Assembly: GCF_002102345.1 (NCBI RefSeq)
Contig: NZ_LQPP01000004.1
Coordinates: 19,820 to 83,819, forward strand
DNA: 64,000 bases
Reading direction: 5' to 3'
DNA from: Mycolicibacterium peregrinum
Lineage (GTDB): Bacteria; Actinomycetota; Actinomycetes; Mycobacteriales; Mycobacteriaceae
The notes under the pieces were generated by a model that made no database searches, was not told the DNA's origin, and saw only the letters and a list, made by a program, of their open reading frames with translations. Below, piece after piece: positions 1 to 9,633 of this stretch. The stretch's first letter is position 1; every line of letters begins with the position of its first letter. Made by a program: the position numbers and the translations under genes.

Positions 1-1085
1 GGATACCGCGACCGGATCAACGCCACCACCCCCGATACGAACGGCGCCGCGAAGCTCGTTCCGTTGAGCGGGGCCAGCCCCTGCTGGCCGAGCTGGGCGT
101 TGCTCAGTCCGGGGCCGCCGGGGTCCAGCGAGGTGACCCGCTCACCGGGGGCGGCCACCGCCACCCACGGACCATGCAGGCTGAAGTCGGCAGGGGCGGC
201 CGAGGTGGTCACCGCGCCGACGGTCAGGACATAGTCGGCGAACCAGGCCGGGCTGGCGATGGTGCTCACGCTGTTCCAGCCGTTGTCCAGCGGTTGGTTC
301 GGATCGTTCATGTTGTTCTGCGCGTTGCACATGCTCTGGCTGTTGAAGTTGCCCGCAGCGGCCACCACCACGACATTACGTTCGTAGGCGTAGCGCACCG
401 CGCGCCCGAGTTCGCGGTCGTCGAGGCCGGCCGAAACGGGCGCGCAGGCCACCTCGGACAGGTTGATCACCGTGGCACCGAGATCCACTGCCCGGGTGAT
501 CGCGAGCGCCAGGGTGTGCGTGTTGCCGTAGCCGACCGATGTCGCGTTGGGATCGTCGTTCTGCCCGCTGCTCGTGCCCGCGACACTGTAGGCGCCACTG
601 TTCTGGCGGATCGACAGGATCGAGGCCTCGGGTGCGACCCCGGCGAAGCTGTCGCCATCGACGGGCGTCGCGGCGATGATCCCGGCGACCAGGGTGCCAT
701 GCGCGTCGCAGTCGACCAGGCCGTCGCTGCTCGACACATAGTCGCCGCCGGGCTCGAGTGCGGGCAGCCGGGGGTGCCGGTTGACGCCGGTGTCGATCAC
801 CGCCACCTTCTGCCCGGCACCGCGGGAAAAGCGCCAGGCCCTGCGGTATTCGAGCATTGCCTCGGCACTGGTCTGTTTGGTGAAGTCGGTGCCCGGCAGC
901 ACGCCGGTGGGGATACCGCAGATCGCCTTCAGTTCGGTGGGCTGCGCCGGTGCGACGGGCCCGCTCGGCGGCGGTCCGGGCTCGACGACGGGCCGCGTCA
1001 CCGCACCGGCCGGGGGTGCCCCGAAGCCGGACAGCGCCACGGTCAGGACGACGGTCACCACCGCCGAGCACCGCCGGGCGCTCAC
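1..1085 (-). CDS. mycP: Mycosin, ESX subtilisin-like protease (3' end outside window)
   Basis: Membrane-anchored serine protease of type VII secretion, needed for ESX complex stability. The GTG start overlaps the stop of the upstream eccD by one base, so translation is probably coupled. An N-terminal signal sequence is followed by a proline-rich stretch and a peptidase S8 domain. The catalytic triad is visible: Asp98 in VIDTGV, His129 in DAHGT and Ser344 in NGTSFAAP, with the oxyanion Asn in AAAGN. The window edge cuts the gene just after the Ser motif (last residues IRSRYP), so the C-terminal membrane anchor is not seen. It is the last visible gene of a leftward eccC-eccD-mycP operon. The family assignment is firm; the ESX subtype is not determined. 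Confidence 0.95.
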   Translation of the reverse strand, partial: MSARRCSAVVTVVLTVALSGFGAPPAGAVTRPVVEPGPPPSGPVAPAQPTELKAICGIPTGVLPGTDFTKQTSAEAMLEYRRAWRFSRGAGQKVAVIDTGVNRHPRLPALEPGGDYVSSSDGLVDCDAHGTLVAGIIAATPVDGDSFAGVAPEASILSIRQNSGAYSVAGTSSGQNDDPNATSVGYGNTHTLALAITRAVDLGATVINLSEVACAPVSAGLDDRELGRAVRYAYERNVVVVAAAGNFNSQSMCNAQNNMNDPNQPLDNGWNSVSTIASPAWFADYVLTVGAVTTSAAPADFSLHGPWVAVAAPGERVTSLDPGGPGLSNAQLGQQGLAPLNGTSFAAPFVSGVVALIRSRY

Positions 1086-2512
1086 TAGCCGCCCAGCCGT
1101 TCGTACAGTCCGAGCGGCCACAGTGCCAGCGGTATCACCGCCGCCACGGCCAGGTATTCCAGATACCCGAAGACGGCCCGGAACCGGTGAACGTATCGAG
1201 CCATGACGCCGCCGACCGCGACCACGGCGAGCACGACGACCCCGGTGAGCTGCAACGGCCACACCCCGGACTGGGCCTGCACGCAGGTGATCAGCACGAG
1301 CCCCAGCGCAGGCACACCGAGCGCCACCCGTTCCGGCCAGGTGGCGGCCCGGCGGACGTGCAACGCCAACACCGACGCACAGATCAGCGCGAAAGCGAAG
1401 GCAGCCCAACCTGTCTCGACCCGCATCAGCACGGTCGCGGCGATCAGCGCCACCGCAGCCGCGCCGGCCAGCAGGCCCGAGCGGGTCAGCACCGCAGCAT
1501 GCACCCTGGCCCACACTTGTTCGGCGCTGGGCATCGGAGTACCCGAAGGGGCCGGTCCCGCCGACGTCGTGAACGGGTCGTCGGTGCGCGACTGCTCGCT
1601 CGACGCCACCGGGTACTGGTCGAGCCGCGCGGTCAACGCCGGCACCGCCAGACACCCGAACACCGCAACGACGGCGACGACCGTGGTCACCACCGCGACC
1701 GGAGCCCCCAACGCGCGGACCGCGAACGCCACGGTGCCGAATCCCAGCACGACCGCAGCGGCAACGTACGACCAGTGACCCGCACCGATCACCCGGTGAC
1801 AGATCGCGGTGAGCCCCAACAACACTGCGCAGCCACCCGCGAGTCCGACGACACCGTGCGGTGCCGCCACCACCCAACCCGCCGCGGCGCCGACGGCGAT
1901 CACCGACGGGCCGACCGCGGCGGCGATATCGGCCCGGCCCAGCATCCGGCGCGCGAGTGCGCCACCGGCCACCAGCGCCACGCTGGTCAGCGCTGCCGCA
2001 CCCAATATCACCGGCCGGTGCACCGACAATGCCGGGGCGAGCAGGAGCACCACCCATACCGCCGAGCACAGCCACAACCCGGCGAAGGCCATCGTCCCCG
2101 CCGCGGTGGCATTCCACGCCGCGTACGAGGCCCGGTTCAGTCGGGCCGCCGCGTCCACCACGTCGTCGTACAGAGTGGGCGGGGACAACGCCCGGCGGGC
2201 CGAGAGATGCAGCAGCTCACCGTTTTCCACGCCGGCCTCGCGCAGGGTCCGATCCGGTTCCAGCACGCCGGCCCCACCGGCACGACTGAGCACCCAGAAC
2301 GTCCGTCGCTCGTCGCGGTCGGCCAGGTCGTCACTGCGCTCGGCGTCTCGGGACTTGATCAACCGGGCCAGTTCCGGCAGGAACGCCGCCACCGGCACAT
2401 CGGCCGGCAGCGCGACGTCGAGCTGGGTGCGGCCACCCACCACGGACACCCGTATCGCCTCGGGCGCCGCGGACACCACGTGCAGCTCGCGGAGCTCCTC
2501 GACCCCGGTCAC
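1085..2512 (-). CDS. eccD: EccD-family ESX membrane protein (first paralogue, short form)
   Basis: Polytopic inner-membrane subunit of a type VII secretion system, 475 residues. The N-terminal 100 residues form the ubiquitin-like cytoplasmic domain (IRVSVVGGRTQLDVALP, then DRTLREAGVENGELLHL). About eleven hydrophobic segments follow. It is shorter than the other EccD in this locus and lacks its acidic loop before the last membrane segments and its FREMRL-like C-terminus. ATG overlaps the eccC stop (ATGA) and the stop overlaps the mycP GTG, so the three genes form one translationally coupled unit. With the plus-strand EccD near 7 kb it makes a pair of divergent EccD proteins in one ESX locus. 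Confidence 0.9.
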   Translation of the reverse strand: MTGVEELRELHVVSAAPEAIRVSVVGGRTQLDVALPADVPVAAFLPELARLIKSRDAERSDDLADRDERRTFWVLSRAGGAGVLEPDRTLREAGVENGELLHLSARRALSPPTLYDDVVDAAARLNRASYAAWNATAAGTMAFAGLWLCSAVWVVLLLAPALSVHRPVILGAAALTSVALVAGGALARRMLGRADIAAAVGPSVIAVGAAAGWVVAAPHGVVGLAGGCAVLLGLTAICHRVIGAGHWSYVAAAVVLGFGTVAFAVRALGAPVAVVTTVVAVVAVFGCLAVPALTARLDQYPVASSEQSRTDDPFTTSAGPAPSGTPMPSAEQVWARVHAAVLTRSGLLAGAAAVALIAATVLMRVETGWAAFAFALICASVLALHVRRAATWPERVALGVPALGLVLITCVQAQSGVWPLQLTGVVVLAVVAVGGVMARYVHRFRAVFGYLEYLAVAAVIPLALWPLGLYERLGG

Positions 2513-5500
2513 AGGTCGGGCATCCGGGACAGCTGGACCACGCCGCTACGGGTGGTCCGAGAGACCAGCATGCCGCGGCCCGGAGGCATCGGTCCGGCCT
2601 TGTATCCGCCGAACAGACCGCCCTCGTCTCTGCTGCCGCTCATCACCAAACCGTTGCAGGACAGGTCTTTCAGACGCCCGACGATCGGATCCATCATCGC
2701 CCGCCCGGCACCACCGCTGCGCCGGGTGACCACGACACGCAGGCCGATGTCGCGGGCCTGCGGCAGATACTCGACAAGTGGGCCGAGCGGATGGCTCAGC
2801 GACCCGCCGGGGATCAGGTCGTAGTCGTCGATCATCACGAACAGGTCCGGCCCCGACCACCAGGAACGTTCCTTCAGCTGCTGCTGGGTGATGTCGTTGG
2901 GCGGCAGCCGATCCTTGAGGGCACCGGCCAGGGCCATCATCAGATCCGTACACGACTGCGGGGCCGTGGCATAGCCACCCAGGTACTCGTCGGGGACGAC
3001 GCCCAGCATCGAGCGACGGAAGTCGACCAGGATGATCTTGGCCTCCACGGGGCTGGCGTTCTCCATCACGCCGGCCGCGATGTTGCGCAGCAGACCGGTC
3101 TTGCCGCATTCGGTGTCGGCGAAAGCGACCAGGTGGGGTTGGGAATCGAAATCCAAAACCACGGGTGCGAGTTCATCCTCGTCGATGCCGATCGCGATGC
3201 GGGCCTTGCTCAGTTGCCCGGCATCGCGCGCCACTCGTACGACGTCGTCGCGGTTCACGTCGTGCGGCAACATCCGTACCCTCGGCGCCTCGCGGTCCTG
3301 GTAGTGCGCGCGGACGGCCTCGACGGCACCGGCCACGCCGGCGGGCAGATCCTCCACCGCGGAACTGGAGTCGAGCCTGGGCAACCCGATCAGGATGTGC
3401 AGTCGCTCGGAGTTGATGCCGCGTCCGGGCCGTCCGATCGGCACCAGCTCGGCGGACCGCCGCGCCACCTCGCTGTCGATCGGGTCACCGAGACGGAGTT
3501 CGACGCGGGTACCGAGCATGTCCTTGACCGCGGGCCGGATCTCCATCCAGCGTGATGCCGTGATCGCCAGGTGCACGCCGTACGACAGACCCTGGACGGC
3601 CAGCGATTGGATCACCTGGTCGAGCGATTCGAAGTCGCTCTTGATCGATGCCCAGCCGTCGATGACCAGCACCACGTCACCGAACTTGTCCTGGCTCACC
3701 TCGCCTTTGGCCTTGCGCTGACGGAAATCCCGCATGGATTCGATACCGAGTTCGCGGAACAGCTGCTCGCGGGACCGCAACACTCCGGCCACCTCGGCGA
3801 CGGTGCGCCGGATCGCGTCGGCGTCCATCCGGCCGGCCACCCCGCCGACATGCGGCAACTTGGCCAGGCTGGTCAGGGTGCCGCCACCGAAGTCCAGGCA
3901 GTAGAACTGCAACTGCTCGGGAGTGTGGGTTGCGGCGGCGGCCAGCATCAGCGTGCGCAGCGTGGTGGACTTGCCGGACTGCGGCCCACCGACCACCGCG
4001 ACGTTGCCCTGGGCGCCGGACAGGTCGACCATCAGCACGTCGCGGCGCTGATCGTAGGGGCGGTCCACCACGCCCATCGGCATCCACAGCCGGCCGTTGA
4101 CATTCGCCGGAGCCGACCAATCTGAGTCCGGCAGAAGCTCGTTCACGGCAGGACTGTCGTCGAGCGGCGGCAGCCACACCTCGTGGGCGGGCCTGCCGTG
4201 GCCGCGCAGCCGGCTGACGACCATGTCGAGCAGCGTCTTCTTGGTGGGACCTGAGCTGGCCCGCTCCGGCTCGGCCTCCGGCATGTCGTGCGGCAGCGGC
4301 ACCCGCTCGGGCACCGGATCCTTCTTGACCGGCGTCGCGGTGAACAGCTTCGGCGCGAGCGCACCCAGTTGGGTCACCCGACCGGTGCGCGCCGAGACCC
4401 GCGGTTTGACGTACTCCCCCGAGACATAACACGCGTTGAACCGGATGGGTTCGGAGGCATCGCATTTCAGGAACGCCGAACCGGGCACGCTGGGTAGGTG
4501 ATAGGCGTCGGGCACGCCGAGCACGCTGCGCGATTCACCGGCCGAGAACGTCTTGAGGCCGATCCGGTAGGACAGGTGCGAGTCCAGGCCGCGCAGCTTG
4601 CCCTCCTCCAGACGCTGCGACGCCAGGAGCAGATGCATGTGCAGGGACCGGCCGAGCCGGCCGATCATCACGAACAACTCGGCGAAATCCGGTTTCTGGG
4701 AAAGCAGCTCGGAGAACTCGTCGACCACGATGAACAGGGCGGGCAGTGGCTCCAGGTCCGCACCCGCCGCCCGGGCGCGCTCGTATTCGGAGACGTTCGG
4801 GAAATTGCCTGCAGCGCGCAGCAGTTCCTGCCGGCGGTTCATCTCGCCGGCCAACGCGTCGCGCATCCGGTCCACCATCGTCAGTTCGTCTTCGAGGTTG
4901 GTGATGATGGCCGCGATGTGGGCGATCCCGTCCAGACCGAGGAACGTGGCCCCGCCCTTGAAGTCGACCAGCACGAGGTTGAGCTGTTCCGGCGAGTGCG
5001 ATGTGATCATCGAAAGCACCAGCGTGCGCAGGAATTCGGACTTGCCCGAGCCGGTGGCACCGATACACAACCCGTGCGGGCCCATCCCGCCCTCGGCCGC
5101 TTCCTTGATGTCGAGTTCGATGGGCTGCCCGTTCGGGGTGATACCGATCGGGACCCGCAACCGTTCTCGCAGGGACCGCTGCCGCCACACCTGTTCGGGC
5201 ACGATCGCGGCGGCATCGGGGATCTTCAGCAGCGCCATCAGGCCGGGGTCGACGGCCCGCGAATCGGCCTCCAGGCTGACGATGTGCGCGGCGTTCGCCG
5301 GGCGGTAGCGCCCGATCCGCCGTGCCGTCGTCTCGGCCTCGGCGATCGTGATGGTGTCCGGGGTGGCGAACCGTTCGACCCCCACCGCGGTGCGGGCGGC
5401 CACGTCGTCACCCTCGACCACCAGTTGCAGGCTGCGCCGTGCCGAGGCACCGGGTCGCAGGCCGTTCAGATCCAACAGTGTGACACTGTCCAGGCCGGCG

Positions 5501-6513
5501 TCGGTGATCAAGTGCTCGTCGCCGGTGACGAATCCGTCGTCGAGTACGACGACGAGCTGCTTGAGGCCCTGGGTCGGCTGCGCGTTGCGGGTGAACCGGC
5601 CGCGTTCTGCCAGCTCGGACGACAATGCGGTCTCCATCAGCTCCAGCGTGGGGAACAGCAGCCGCATCGAACCCATACCGTCGCGGGTCACCGCATGCTG
5701 CGCGTGCGGCAGCCATTTGACCCAGCTCCAGTTCTCGCCGTCGGGGTTGGCCGTGACGATCGCCACCTGCACATGGTCAGGTCCGTGAAAAGCGCACAGT
5801 TCCAACACCATCGAGCGCACCAGTTGCCGCGCGAGCGCACGTTCCCCTTCGAAGGTGATGGTGGGAAACGCCCGCAACGACACCGCCGTCGGCAGCGCGT
5901 GCACCACGGAATGGGTCTTGACGAACCGGCGCAGCGCCACCGTCGACACCGGCTCAAGGTCTTCCGGCGGTCCGGTCTCGGGCGCCATCAGCCGGGTCGC
6001 CAACCGGTGGGTCCCGATACCAACCCGGATATGGCAGTAATCCGCATCGCTGGGCCGCCGCTCCCACATCCGACGGGTGCCCACCACATCCGTCAATGCC
6101 CGCGGATCAGGATGGCTCCATTCCAGCGCCGTGCGTTGTTCGGCGCCGGTGGTATCGGCCTCCTCGCGAAGATTCGCCAGATAACTGAAGTAGTCCTTGC
6201 GTTCCTCGTTGAGCTCGGCTGCGGCTTTGCCATTCCGGTTACCGCCACCCATGAACATGCCGACCATCGACATGATCATCATCATCGGAAAGAGCAGGAA
6301 CATCGGGCTTCTGGCCATGTCCCGGCCACCGACCGTGACCATCAACGCGATCATGCCGATCACCGCCACCAGCATCACGAACGGCATCAGGCGCATCGCC
6401 AGGTTGCCCGGGATGGCCCGCGGAACCTCGGGCGGTGGGGCCAGGCTGACCTCGCCACCGGGCATCCGCGGCGGCGCCACCCGAAGTCGGCGGACGAATC
6501 CCTGCGTACTCAA
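2509..6513 (-). CDS. eccC: EccC, FtsK/SpoIIIE-type motor ATPase of the ESX system
   Basis: Energy-providing and substrate-selecting ATPase of type VII secretion, a single fused chain of 1334 residues (ESX-1 splits it in two). I chose the TTG start at 6513 because GGGAGG lies 5-6 bases upstream and the resulting N-terminus (STQGFVRRLRVAPP) matches the family. Two membrane helices lie near residues 40-85. Three ATPase domains follow: a Walker A GATGSGKS near 485 with Walker B FIVVDEF; GGPQSGKST near 845; and a weaker third P-loop (DTECGKT) near 1135 with LFVMIDDYD. The N-terminus (PGGEVSLAPPPEVPRAIP) looks more like the ESX-1/2/3 group than ESX-4, from memory only. The gene starts 82 bases from the divergent second eccD. 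Confidence 0.95.
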   Translation of the reverse strand: MSTQGFVRRLRVAPPRMPGGEVSLAPPPEVPRAIPGNLAMRLMPFVMLVAVIGMIALMVTVGGRDMARSPMFLLFPMMMIMSMVGMFMGGGNRNGKAAAELNEERKDYFSYLANLREEADTTGAEQRTALEWSHPDPRALTDVVGTRRMWERRPSDADYCHIRVGIGTHRLATRLMAPETGPPEDLEPVSTVALRRFVKTHSVVHALPTAVSLRAFPTITFEGERALARQLVRSMVLELCAFHGPDHVQVAIVTANPDGENWSWVKWLPHAQHAVTRDGMGSMRLLFPTLELMETALSSELAERGRFTRNAQPTQGLKQLVVVLDDGFVTGDEHLITDAGLDSVTLLDLNGLRPGASARRSLQLVVEGDDVAARTAVGVERFATPDTITIAEAETTARRIGRYRPANAAHIVSLEADSRAVDPGLMALLKIPDAAAIVPEQVWRQRSLRERLRVPIGITPNGQPIELDIKEAAEGGMGPHGLCIGATGSGKSEFLRTLVLSMITSHSPEQLNLVLVDFKGGATFLGLDGIAHIAAIITNLEDELTMVDRMRDALAGEMNRRQELLRAAGNFPNVSEYERARAAGADLEPLPALFIVVDEFSELLSQKPDFAELFVMIGRLGRSLHMHLLLASQRLEEGKLRGLDSHLSYRIGLKTFSAGESRSVLGVPDAYHLPSVPGSAFLKCDASEPIRFNACYVSGEYVKPRVSARTGRVTQLGALAPKLFTATPVKKDPVPERVPLPHDMPEAEPERASSGPTKKTLLDMVVSRLRGHGRPAHEVWLPPLDDSPAVNELLPDSDWSAPANVNGRLWMPMGVVDRPYDQRRDVLMVDLSGAQGNVAVVGGPQSGKSTTLRTLMLAAAATHTPEQLQFYCLDFGGGTLTSLAKLPHVGGVAGRMDADAIRRTVAEVAGVLRSREQLFRELGIESMRDFRQRKAKGEVSQDKFGDVVLVIDGWASIKSDFESLDQVIQSLAVQGLSYGVHLAITASRWMEIRPAVKDMLGTRVELRLGDPIDSEVARRSAELVPIGRPGRGINSERLHILIGLPRLDSSSAVEDLPAGVAGAVEAVRAHYQDREAPRVRMLPHDVNRDDVVRVARDAGQLSKARIAIGIDEDELAPVVLDFDSQPHLVAFADTECGKTGLLRNIAAGVMENASPVEAKIILVDFRRSMLGVVPDEYLGGYATAPQSCTDLMMALAGALKDRLPPNDITQQQLKERSWWSGPDLFVMIDDYDLIPGGSLSHPLGPLVEYLPQARDIGLRVVVTRRSGGAGRAMMDPIVGRLKDLSCNGLVMSGSRDEGGLFGGYKAGPMPPGRGMLVSRTTRSGVVQLSRMPDL

Positions 6514-6595
6514 CCTGCCCTCCCGGAAGCTGCGGTGCCGGATGCTGGGTATTGTTCGGGTCAGCAATCCCATTGCGCAGGAGGCCGACTGGATT
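6514..6595. promoter_or_regulatory. Divergent start region between eccC and the second eccD
   Basis: An 82-base gap holds the start signals of both genes: GGGAGG before the TTG of eccC on the minus strand, and CAGGAGG (6578-6584) 11 bases before the GTG of eccD on the plus strand. Expression of both halves of the ESX locus is presumably controlled here. I do not recognise a specific operator. Confidence 0.45.
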
Positions 6596-8062
6596 GTGAC
6601 CCTACTTGAGTCAGAGCTCGAAGCCGAAGCTGAACCCGAACTCAGCCGATTGACCTTGGTAGTCGGCGAACTGAACATCGATGTCGGGCTGCCTGCCCAC
6701 GTCAGCATCGCCCAATACATTCCCGATGTCATCGATATCGCGAATGAGCAGATCTCCGCGAGTGACTCGGTCATCGAATTTGACGCTGCCGACGGTCATT
6801 GGACGTTGGCCCCGCTGGGCGGCGAACCGATTGCCCCGCACCTGTCCCTCGGTGAGGCCGGCATCTACGACGGCGACCTGCTGATGATCTGCGCGGTGGG
6901 CCAGCCGGTCAGTCCACTGCTGTTCGACGACGTCGACGACACCCAGACCGTCGAGCAGGGAACCGTACGCGGCTGGGTCGCAGGCAACGCGTCCGCATTG
7001 GCCGGCTTCGGCGTCACCGCGGCTGCCACGGTGACACTGGCTTCGGTGTTGCCGCATTGGGTGACCCGCCCCGCGGTGCCCGCCGCGGCGCTGGCACTTG
7101 GTGTGCTGGGGATGGTGCTGGCCTGCGTGGTGACGCACCGGTCAGCGGCCACCCCGGCGGCAGCCTGGACCACCGCGGTGTCGGCACCGCTGGTGTTCGC
7201 CGGCTCGCTGTACGTGGTGCCCGACGGTTCGGGCGCCACATCACTGCCGATGGCCTTCGCCCTCACCGCGTTCGGCGCCCTGCTGGTGCTCCTGGTCTCG
7301 GGAACCGGATCCGCCGTCTACACGGCGATCATCGCGGCAGGCGCTTTCGGCGGCGTCAGTTCGGCCGCGATGTTGCTGTGGCAGCCACCCATCCGCACGG
7401 TTGGCGCTTTGCTCGCGACGGTGGCCGTTATCGTCGTCTATCTCGCTCCGCGCGTGACCATCGGGTTGTCGAAACTGCCCATTCCCCGTGTCCCGACAGC
7501 AGGCGAACCGCTCGACGACATCGAGACCCAGGGCGGTCCGACTGTCGAGGGCGTCAATGCGATCGGCAAGCAGATCATCCCCACCGAGGAGGATCTGATC
7601 AGCCGGGTTCGGCGGGCCAACCAGCATCTCACCGGGATTCTGGTCGCCGCCGCACTGGCCGCGGTGGTGGGCTCCTATCTATCGGTGGACGTCAGCAACG
7701 GCTTCTACTGGCAGGGAACGGTTTTCGCCCTCATGGTCGCGACAGTGCTCTGTCTGCGCGGCCGCGGTCACCATGATCTGGTGCAGTCGGCGACGCTCAT
7801 CGGCAGCGGGCTGACGATCGCCGTCGCCGTGGTCCTCAAGACCGCGGTGAACGTCGAGGGGTGGCAGGTCCGCGCGGTGGTCGTGTTGCTTGCGCTGATG
7901 CTGCTGATCCTGGCGTGCGGGCTGGCCGCACCGTTACGCGAGTTCTCCCCGGTGATGCGCCGTCAGGTCGAGATACTCGAATACATCGCTGTCGGATCGC
8001 TTTTCCCGTTGTGCTTCTGGATCATCCGGGTCTACGCGTTCTTCCGCGAGATGCGCCTCTAG
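6596..8062 (+). CDS. eccD: EccD-family ESX membrane protein (second paralogue, canonical form)
   Basis: Polytopic type VII secretion subunit of 488 residues. The GTG start at 6596 is preceded by CAGGAGG; longer readings would run antisense into eccC. The ubiquitin-like domain covers about residues 15-110 (LTLVVGELNIDVGLP; LSLGEAGIYDGDLLMI). About eleven membrane helices follow, interrupted by the family's cytoplasmic loop after PIPRVPTAGEPLDD. The C-terminus, IIRVYAFFREMRL, is typical of EccD. In solved ESX-3 structures EccD is a dimer around the inner vestibule. The presence of this gene and the minus-strand eccD suggests a heterodimer here (inference). It lies inverted between eccC and eccB, an arrangement reminiscent of ESX-4 (eccC minus, eccD plus, eccB minus). 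Confidence 0.93.
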   Translation: MTLLESELEAEAEPELSRLTLVVGELNIDVGLPAHVSIAQYIPDVIDIANEQISASDSVIEFDAADGHWTLAPLGGEPIAPHLSLGEAGIYDGDLLMICAVGQPVSPLLFDDVDDTQTVEQGTVRGWVAGNASALAGFGVTAAATVTLASVLPHWVTRPAVPAAALALGVLGMVLACVVTHRSAATPAAAWTTAVSAPLVFAGSLYVVPDGSGATSLPMAFALTAFGALLVLLVSGTGSAVYTAIIAAGAFGGVSSAAMLLWQPPIRTVGALLATVAVIVVYLAPRVTIGLSKLPIPRVPTAGEPLDDIETQGGPTVEGVNAIGKQIIPTEEDLISRVRRANQHLTGILVAAALAAVVGSYLSVDVSNGFYWQGTVFALMVATVLCLRGRGHHDLVQSATLIGSGLTIAVAVVLKTAVNVEGWQVRAVVVLLALMLLILACGLAAPLREFSPVMRRQVEILEYIAVGSLFPLCFWIIRVYAFFREMRL

Positions 8063-8071
8063 AACGCCCGG

Positions 8072-9571
8072 TCAGCGCGCTGACACTTTCGTGCTGTCCG
8101 GATCGGCGGCCATGCCGTCGTGTGCGACCAGCGCCGCTTCCTGGGACAGTTCCGGCCCCGGCGGCAGCAGCGATATGACCGCCCACGGTGCCCACTGCGG
8201 GGCATTGGCCGGACCGTCGGCAACCTTGACCCCGCTGACCCCGAGCGCATCGGCCGTCGGCAGATCCTTGATGTGGTAGCGCACCCCGGTGTCGGAGACG
8301 TAGAACAGCTGGCCCGTCGAGCGGCTGTCGGGGTCACTTCCGGTGGCCTGTACGTACTCCCCGGCCCCCGGCTTCAGATACACCGAGTCCACGGCAGCTC
8401 CGGTGCCATCGGCACTGGCCAGCCGCACCGTCTGCGCTCCCTCGTCGGTGGGCAGCCGGTGTCCGACCAGCAGCCGCACCTCGGCCCGCGCATCGGTGTT
8501 CGACCGTTGCCAACCCATGCACGCCACCCGATCTGGATCAGGCGACACGATCCGGGGCGACACCAGCGGGTAGTGGTCGACCGGCAACCGGTGCACGGTC
8601 GGCACCTCGGCGAGGGTGGCCGGGGCGATCTCGGCGGCCTGCCCGGTGGTCACCTCGCCGGACGCGCCGTACCGGATGATGTCGGCGGTGGCCTGCGAAA
8701 CCGGCTGCAGACCTTCGCGCAACACGACATAGAGCTGTTCGCCGCGGGAGTCGACGGACTTCACGATGGCGCCGACGGGATGTTCGGGCCCGAGTGGGCC
8801 GGGCTCCCCCGAGCCCTGGATCAGCACCGGCGTGATCGGATCCACCAGCGGGAAGGTGTTGAGCAAGGACAACGACATCGGTCGGGTGGTGGCACCTTGG
8901 AGGTGAAGTCCGTTGACCAGGACCGGATCTGACACGTCGAGCGGGGCGCGCATGCCGCGGTAGACGAGGTAGGTGGTTCCACCGCTTTCGGTGAGGATGG
9001 CTTCGGCGGGGTCGACCGGACGGATGCCGTCGCCGAGCACCGGATCGTTGGCCAGCACAGTGGTCTGCAGGCTGGGCGTGCCGGTGGTCTCGGTGACGGC
9101 CGGCGTCAACAGGTTGTCGCACACGGTCCACGACGACATCGTCAGGTCGTCGCCGCCGTTGATGCCTGCGGGGGCACCGATGATGCCGACCATGGGGCCG
9201 CGAGGTACCGCATCGAGAAATTTGTCGTCGACCTGCTTGGGGCTGTCGTTCCTCCCGACGATCAGCCGTGCCGACGCCAGATTCAGCACCGGATGGATCT
9301 GATCACCGATCCGTACGAACGGCGCACCGCTGGACTTGCTCAGCACGATCTGCGCGTCACCGATATTGGGGGTGGGCTTGAAGAACGCCATCACGGCCGC
9401 CGCTCCGGTGATCAGGACAGCGATCACCGCTCCCACGATCAGGGCCCTCGTCTGCCCCCGCATGGGGTCGTGAATCATCCGCGAATCGCCCCGGATGAGC
9501 GCGTGCTCGAGCCGGCGGAGCAGGAAACGATAGCCGTTCACTTGGGCGCGAGTGGTAACTTGCGCTGGCAT
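8072..9571 (-). CDS. eccB: EccB, ESX membrane/periplasmic subunit
   Basis: Core subunit of the ESX membrane complex, 499 residues. I chose the ATG at 9571 because the protein then begins MPAQVTTRAQVNGYRFLLRR, the conserved EccB N-terminus. A single membrane helix lies at about residues 43-65 (RALIVGAVIAVLITGAAAV). The rest is the large extracytoplasmic R-domain region (repeats of the DGxxYLV / LYVVL type, VCDNLL, VACMGW). A promoter-like TATACC sits 6 bases before the ATG, so the message may be leaderless. It converges on the second eccD with a 9-base gap and diverges from eccE. Confidence 0.95.
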   Translation of the reverse strand: MPAQVTTRAQVNGYRFLLRRLEHALIRGDSRMIHDPMRGQTRALIVGAVIAVLITGAAAVMAFFKPTPNIGDAQIVLSKSSGAPFVRIGDQIHPVLNLASARLIVGRNDSPKQVDDKFLDAVPRGPMVGIIGAPAGINGGDDLTMSSWTVCDNLLTPAVTETTGTPSLQTTVLANDPVLGDGIRPVDPAEAILTESGGTTYLVYRGMRAPLDVSDPVLVNGLHLQGATTRPMSLSLLNTFPLVDPITPVLIQGSGEPGPLGPEHPVGAIVKSVDSRGEQLYVVLREGLQPVSQATADIIRYGASGEVTTGQAAEIAPATLAEVPTVHRLPVDHYPLVSPRIVSPDPDRVACMGWQRSNTDARAEVRLLVGHRLPTDEGAQTVRLASADGTGAAVDSVYLKPGAGEYVQATGSDPDSRSTGQLFYVSDTGVRYHIKDLPTADALGVSGVKVADGPANAPQWAPWAVISLLPPGPELSQEAALVAHDGMAADPDSTKVSAR

Positions 9572-9577
9572 GCGTAG

Positions 9578-9583
9578 GGTATA
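9578..9583 (-). promoter_or_regulatory. Candidate -10 box of eccB
   Basis: TATACC on the minus strand ends six bases before the eccB ATG. This spacing places the transcription start at or next to the ATG and would give a leaderless message, common in mycobacteria. No convincing -35 box at the usual distance was found. Confidence 0.4.
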
Positions 9584-9633
9584 GCACGTCCGCACCACCT
9601 CGACATGACAACCGAGGGGCAAATTGAAATGCG

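Noticed and set aside
950..2824. Long plus-strand open frame opposite eccD and eccC
   Set aside because: Arg/His/Pro-rich translation without any recognisable domain; it is the antisense shadow of well-supported minus-strand ESX genes in GC-rich DNA. The same applies to 174-1088, 4498-6609 and 57066-58634.
6514..6774. N-terminal extension of eccC by 87 residues
   Set aside because: It would run antisense through the start of the second eccD, has no family similarity, and a TTG with a strong ribosome binding site at 6513 restores the family N-terminus.
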